Shown here: piece after piece, positions 41,300-44,577 of the stretch
Numbering within the stretch: position 1 is the stretch's first letter
Layout of the letters: each line of letters begins with the position of its first letter
NCBI GenBank assembly: GCA_009801015.1
Contig: VHZZ01003210.1
Coordinates: forward strand, 38,727 to 83,303
From: Silene noctiflora
Lineage: Eukaryota > Streptophyta > Magnoliopsida > Caryophyllales > Caryophyllaceae
Length of the DNA stretch: 44,577 bases
Direction: 5' to 3'
Translations under genes and position numbers: made by a program
The notes under the pieces: generated by a model
What the model was told of the DNA's origin: nothing
Databases searched by the model: none
Seen by the model: the letters and a program-made list of their open reading frames with translations, nothing else

Positions 41300-43483
41300 G
41301 TCCTTGACACAAGCAAACAATGACCCTCACCCTCTCCTTCTCCAAATGGTATTGAACAACTAGTAGCTGCAGATGGTAGATGGAGCGTGATGTTCATGTT
41401 GGGAAGCATTAAATAGGAATGCCTCCAAACTACACTGGCTTAACTGGAAACAACAAAAAACACTAATAGGGAATATCAAAGGTAATTTAAGAGAGAGTGA
41501 AAGCCTACAATTCATCCAATATGTTATGGATAAAACTGTGGACGATTCAGGGTTATTGGAGACAAACGGCAAAGGAGACACCTCATTGCGCGTAGCTGCC
41601 AGGTTTGGGCATACTGAAGTTGTTGACGAGTTTCTAGAAAGGGCCGAGGGGGTTGGGCTCTTAAATAAAGCTAACAACGACATGGACACGGTTTTACACG
41701 ATGCAGCTAAGGTTGGTCATGCTATAATCATAAACATCCTGATTGCTGAACTTGCAATCTGAGCTCGACCATATGCCTAATAAATTCAGTGAGACTCCCC
41801 TTTTCCTTGCTGCTTAGAAAGGATATACCAAGTCATTTGGTACCATTGCTGGACTTACAGGTCCTGCCAACCTAGCCCACAGTGGTCCTCGCGGCCAAAC
41901 CACTCGTCATGCTGCGGTCCTGTACGGGGAACAGAGGTGAGAATTGTAAACTAGACTGTAGACTGAAATTTGCTAGTCAAACATAAAAGCAGTATTTCAT
42001 ATTCACTTATTTAGTTACGACAATCTACTTCTATATCTATTTGTTGAATGTCGCAGTTCATGCCTAACAGCTCTTGAATGAAAATGCATCAGATAATGTG
42101 GATCAGACAGCGAAAATAGACACGAGCAATAGCGGTTCCCTAATAAAGATTAAGAACGACCGTGGTCAAACCCACTTCACTGCTTGTGATGCTCGGAATG
42201 TCAAGAAACAATGTACGAAGTACTATTTTGCGAGCCGTTCTAAATTAAGACAATCACTACAACTCAGCAGCATACATCCAAGACAATAAGGGGCGAACAG
42301 CCTTTCACATTGCGATCCTCAATGCCAACTTGAAAGCGGCAAAGAGGCTTATATGCTCATATCAAGACAGCGCTGAGATGGTGGACAATAAAGAACAGAA
42401 CATGGTGCATCTAACAGCCAGTACGGGACATCTCCATACTTCTGAATGGTCTCTAAAAAAGGCACCCAAGTCTGATGGGGTCATCAACGAGAAAGACAGT
42501 GAAGGAAATACCCCTTTACATGTTCCTGCTGCCTCCACACCATCATTTCTCACGTGTGATTGGTGCTACAAGCTACCAAAATTCATCAAACGACATTACA
42601 AACTAGACGCCAACTGTAGCCAAGGCATTCAACGACAACAATTTAACAGCAGGGGATATCATTGCTGGGAATATCATTGCTGCTCATGACAATTTTGATC
42701 ATATAATCATAAGTTTACTATTGTACTAGCAATTATGACCCTTACAACTTTTACACCCCGTTGTTGAAAGTGTTGGTTTTTAGGAGGGGAGGAGACTAGG
42801 AGCGTAAGAATATGAATCTTTCTCAATTAACCACAACATAAATATTAGTGATAATTATTTCATCTGCCTTATATGTAGACTCGTTTCATGAAACTGAACA
42901 AGACCCTCCCTAGGGGAAGGCGAACAAACAATGGTGATGAAAGAAGGGAAGATGTTGAAAGAGAAGAGACAATCAACAACGTAAGTAGAGTAAAAAGGAA
43001 AGAAGAGAGAATGAATTACCTCAAAAAAATGAGGGAGACTTGGATGGTCTAAGCAGCCCTGATAGTAACAGACTAACAGTATCCTTCACAGCTGGTTTTA
43101 CAGTACCAGGAGACTTGATCAAATCCTGAGGATGATGATATAGGCATGGCAGTGCTCACTGAGAAGAAATCATTCACACTTTTATAATATCAGACACAAT
43201 AGGCTTTATGCTCTCGAGTTGTCACTCTGCGATTGCAGGAGAACAGGATATGGCGACTATTAATAAACTGTCCATGATTGCCGAGTATCTAAATTCATCA
43301 TTGTTGGTAGCTTTGGTAGTGGCATTCCGGTCTGGAGTATCTGTTGTGGTATCTCAGACCCTTGCCAATATCATCCTAATCATCTATTTCATCTTGATTG
43401 TCTTCCACGCATGTATATTTAGATGGAGTTACCGGACATTATGGAACAACTGGACCAAAGAGAGCAAGGGCGTTCCTGTCTGT
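41300..43483 (+). pseudogene. Ankyrin/PGG gene relic, unit 2 (ACD6-like layout)
   Basis: Decayed gene for a plant ankyrin-PGG membrane protein. Ankyrin repeats are readable at 41524-41750 (VDDSGLLETNGKGDTSLRVA onward), near 41790-41930 after a shift, near 42270-42350 (DNKGRTAFHIAILNANLKAA) and 42480-42530 (KDSEGNTPLHV). The ankyrin C-terminal segment (NDNNLTAGDIIAG) is at 42630-42720. The PGG domain appears in pieces at 43070-43190 (TAGFTVPGD, GMAVLTEKKSFT) and 43190-43483, the latter with two hydrophobic helices and an intact C-terminus. Several stops and frame changes interrupt it. 42721-43030 may be a former intron. Related proteins include ACD6, a salicylate-defence regulator; that function is not claimed here. 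Confidence 0.8.
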
Positions 43484-43892
43484 TAAAGATACTACAAACC
43501 AGGATCTAGGCATCTAGCTACCCCGCTGTGTACCTTGTTAATACAAGCCTTATTTGTACCTTGAAATTTATGTTGTGTTCTTGAAACTGAATCCTAAATT
43601 CGAAACCAATATCCCGCTTTTTCTTAAAAGTAGTTTTCATGCCTAGATTATGCAGAGGACTACACAAAATGCCACAATTAAGGCTCACTTTAACATATTT
43701 TGCAGATAATAAAGTACTTTTAAGCCCCGCAAGCTTCACTTGTATGAATGGATTATTTTTCCGAGTTTTTAATATTTGTGCAATGAAATTAGTAACCTGT
43801 TAGCTTTCCAGTTACAATAAATATAGGGAACTAGGGAAGTGCTAATGCCATGGGCACCATCACTAACTCTTTCGACCGAGTCAGTAACACAG
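43484..43892. other. 3' flank of the ankyrin relic, junction to unit 3
   Basis: AT-rich, no gene. The point where homology to 30440 and 37470 begins (about 43893) is the unit 2/unit 3 junction. It lies about 500 bp inside the unit relative to the MIR399 hairpin, so the hairpin is not repeated. Confidence 0.5.
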
Positions 43893-44577
43893 CATATCAT
43901 TTAGTATCTTGGTGATTGTTTAAACTTGATCTATTTTTGTGGCACACTAATATCTTAGGATACAAACACAAATTAGTCATTGTATAATATACAATCAAAT
44001 TGCAAGTCATACATATCATATAGTTATAGCAATAATAATTATGATGTATAATATAACGTTCTTAAACAAGAACAACTGATCTAGGAAAGCTTGTACACGA
44101 CACTGACTTCAAATTGACCTCGTGATGTTGATATCAATTATGCAACGCACAACGGGGTGCATAAGCCGGTTTAATACTACTGAAAACTGGTAATAAGTGC
44201 TGTCAAAACAAATATTCCTTCCAAGCATAATAAACAGCCAGAATCATAGATATCCATCGGTTCATATTTCTAATCGTCTACCAACAAGATGGTACTGCGC
44301 CATTCGCCAATGAAGCTAAATGAATTACAGGTTACGGGGTACTAATTAAGTCTACAGAGAGTACTTATCAGAAAACAAATTTCTACCGACAGTTCTTCAA
44401 ACAAAAAAAGCGACGAAATAAAATTGACACCTGGTGTAGCACACGATGTAGCCACCGTAGGCCAAGTGCAATCGCCCGCTAATAAGTGTATGAAGCACTG
44501 TTCTTACCAGCTCCATCAGTCGCGAATCATAGAAAACAGAGTAGTTACCTCAAAAGTCCTGCAGATTACAAAGATAC
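43893..44577. repeat. Tandem unit 3, truncated at its start and by the window end
   Basis: It matches 30430-31050 and 37470-38190, beginning around TGTGGCACACTAATATCTTA (43940) and including the strongly conserved block at 44400-44530. By analogy an F-box gene on the minus strand should follow about 1.1 kb beyond the end of the window. The MIR399 portion is absent from this unit. Confidence 0.75.

Larger units (their letters stand above)
36510..43890. repeat. Tandem unit 2: MIR399, F-box gene, ankyrin/PGG relic
   Basis: It starts near GCAACTCTCATCTCAATT (36517) and runs through MIR399, the F-box gene and the ankyrin/PGG relic to the start of unit 3. It parallels unit 1 feature by feature, with a hAT element inserted at 40904. 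Confidence 0.75.

Noticed and set aside
41060..41320. 86-aa minus-strand frame
   Set aside because: It lies almost entirely in the 389-bp hAT element; its length reflects GC content.
43200..43486. Separate small membrane protein gene (92 aa)
   Set aside because: It is the end of the PGG domain of the decayed ankyrin gene, preceded by recognisable PGG pieces in other frames.
1..44577. CRISPR arrays, operons, Shine-Dalgarno sites or bacterial terminators
   Set aside because: Spliced genes, plant repeats and a plant microRNA show that this is a nuclear plant genome; no spaced direct repeats of CRISPR type were seen.

Overview
This is plant nuclear DNA. It is AT-rich, with GT-AG introns, a cellulose synthase gene, a MIR399 pair, plant F-box and ankyrin/PGG genes, Ty3 and Copia relics, and Stowaway, hAT-like and foldback MITEs. 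The repeat flavour (scattered ACGGAGTAT-type strings and a GACGGGTCGG-type MITE) suggests a eudicot, perhaps Caryophyllales; that placement is only an inference.

Layout. 1-1010: antisense LTR-retrotransposon ends with a Ty3-type 3' LTR and one N inside a duplicated stretch. 1034-2757: degenerate antisense Copia gag-protease fragment with its primer-binding site and part of its 5' LTR. 2758-3512: large foldback MITE. 3513-6430: mostly AT-rich non-coding DNA with two small MITE-like elements. 6517-11575 (minus): complete 13-exon secondary-wall cellulose synthase gene (CESA8 type, 974 aa). 13624-20010 (minus): complete 11-exon WD40 gene resembling WDR53 (375 aa), with MITEs in its first intron. 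20900-23014: TIR element of about 1.9 kb carrying a nested Stowaway. 26114-26896 (minus): single-exon DUF1685 gene. 27841-28405: tandem 290-bp duplication.

The most distinctive part is 29.56-44.58 kb. It is a tandem array of roughly 7-kb units. Each complete unit holds, in order, a MIR399 hairpin (minus), an intact F-box gene (minus) and a decayed ankyrin/PGG gene (plus). Unit 1 is about 29560-36500 and unit 2 about 36510-43890. A third unit starts near 43893 and runs off the window without the MIR399 part. Both MIR399 copies keep an identical 21-nt mature sequence and an identical star arm. Both also keep a TATAAATA box at the same spacing and two PHR1-type P1BS sites upstream, so both look competent for phosphate-starvation expression.

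The genes do not form one pathway. CESA8 makes secondary-wall cellulose, and its upstream region carries three MYB46-type sites. The WDR53-like and DUF1685 genes look like ordinary single genes. The MIR399/F-box/ankyrin array is the locus that is evolving by duplication. Exon boundaries were derived by hand from GT-AG sites, reading phase and family conservation; no alignment program was run.
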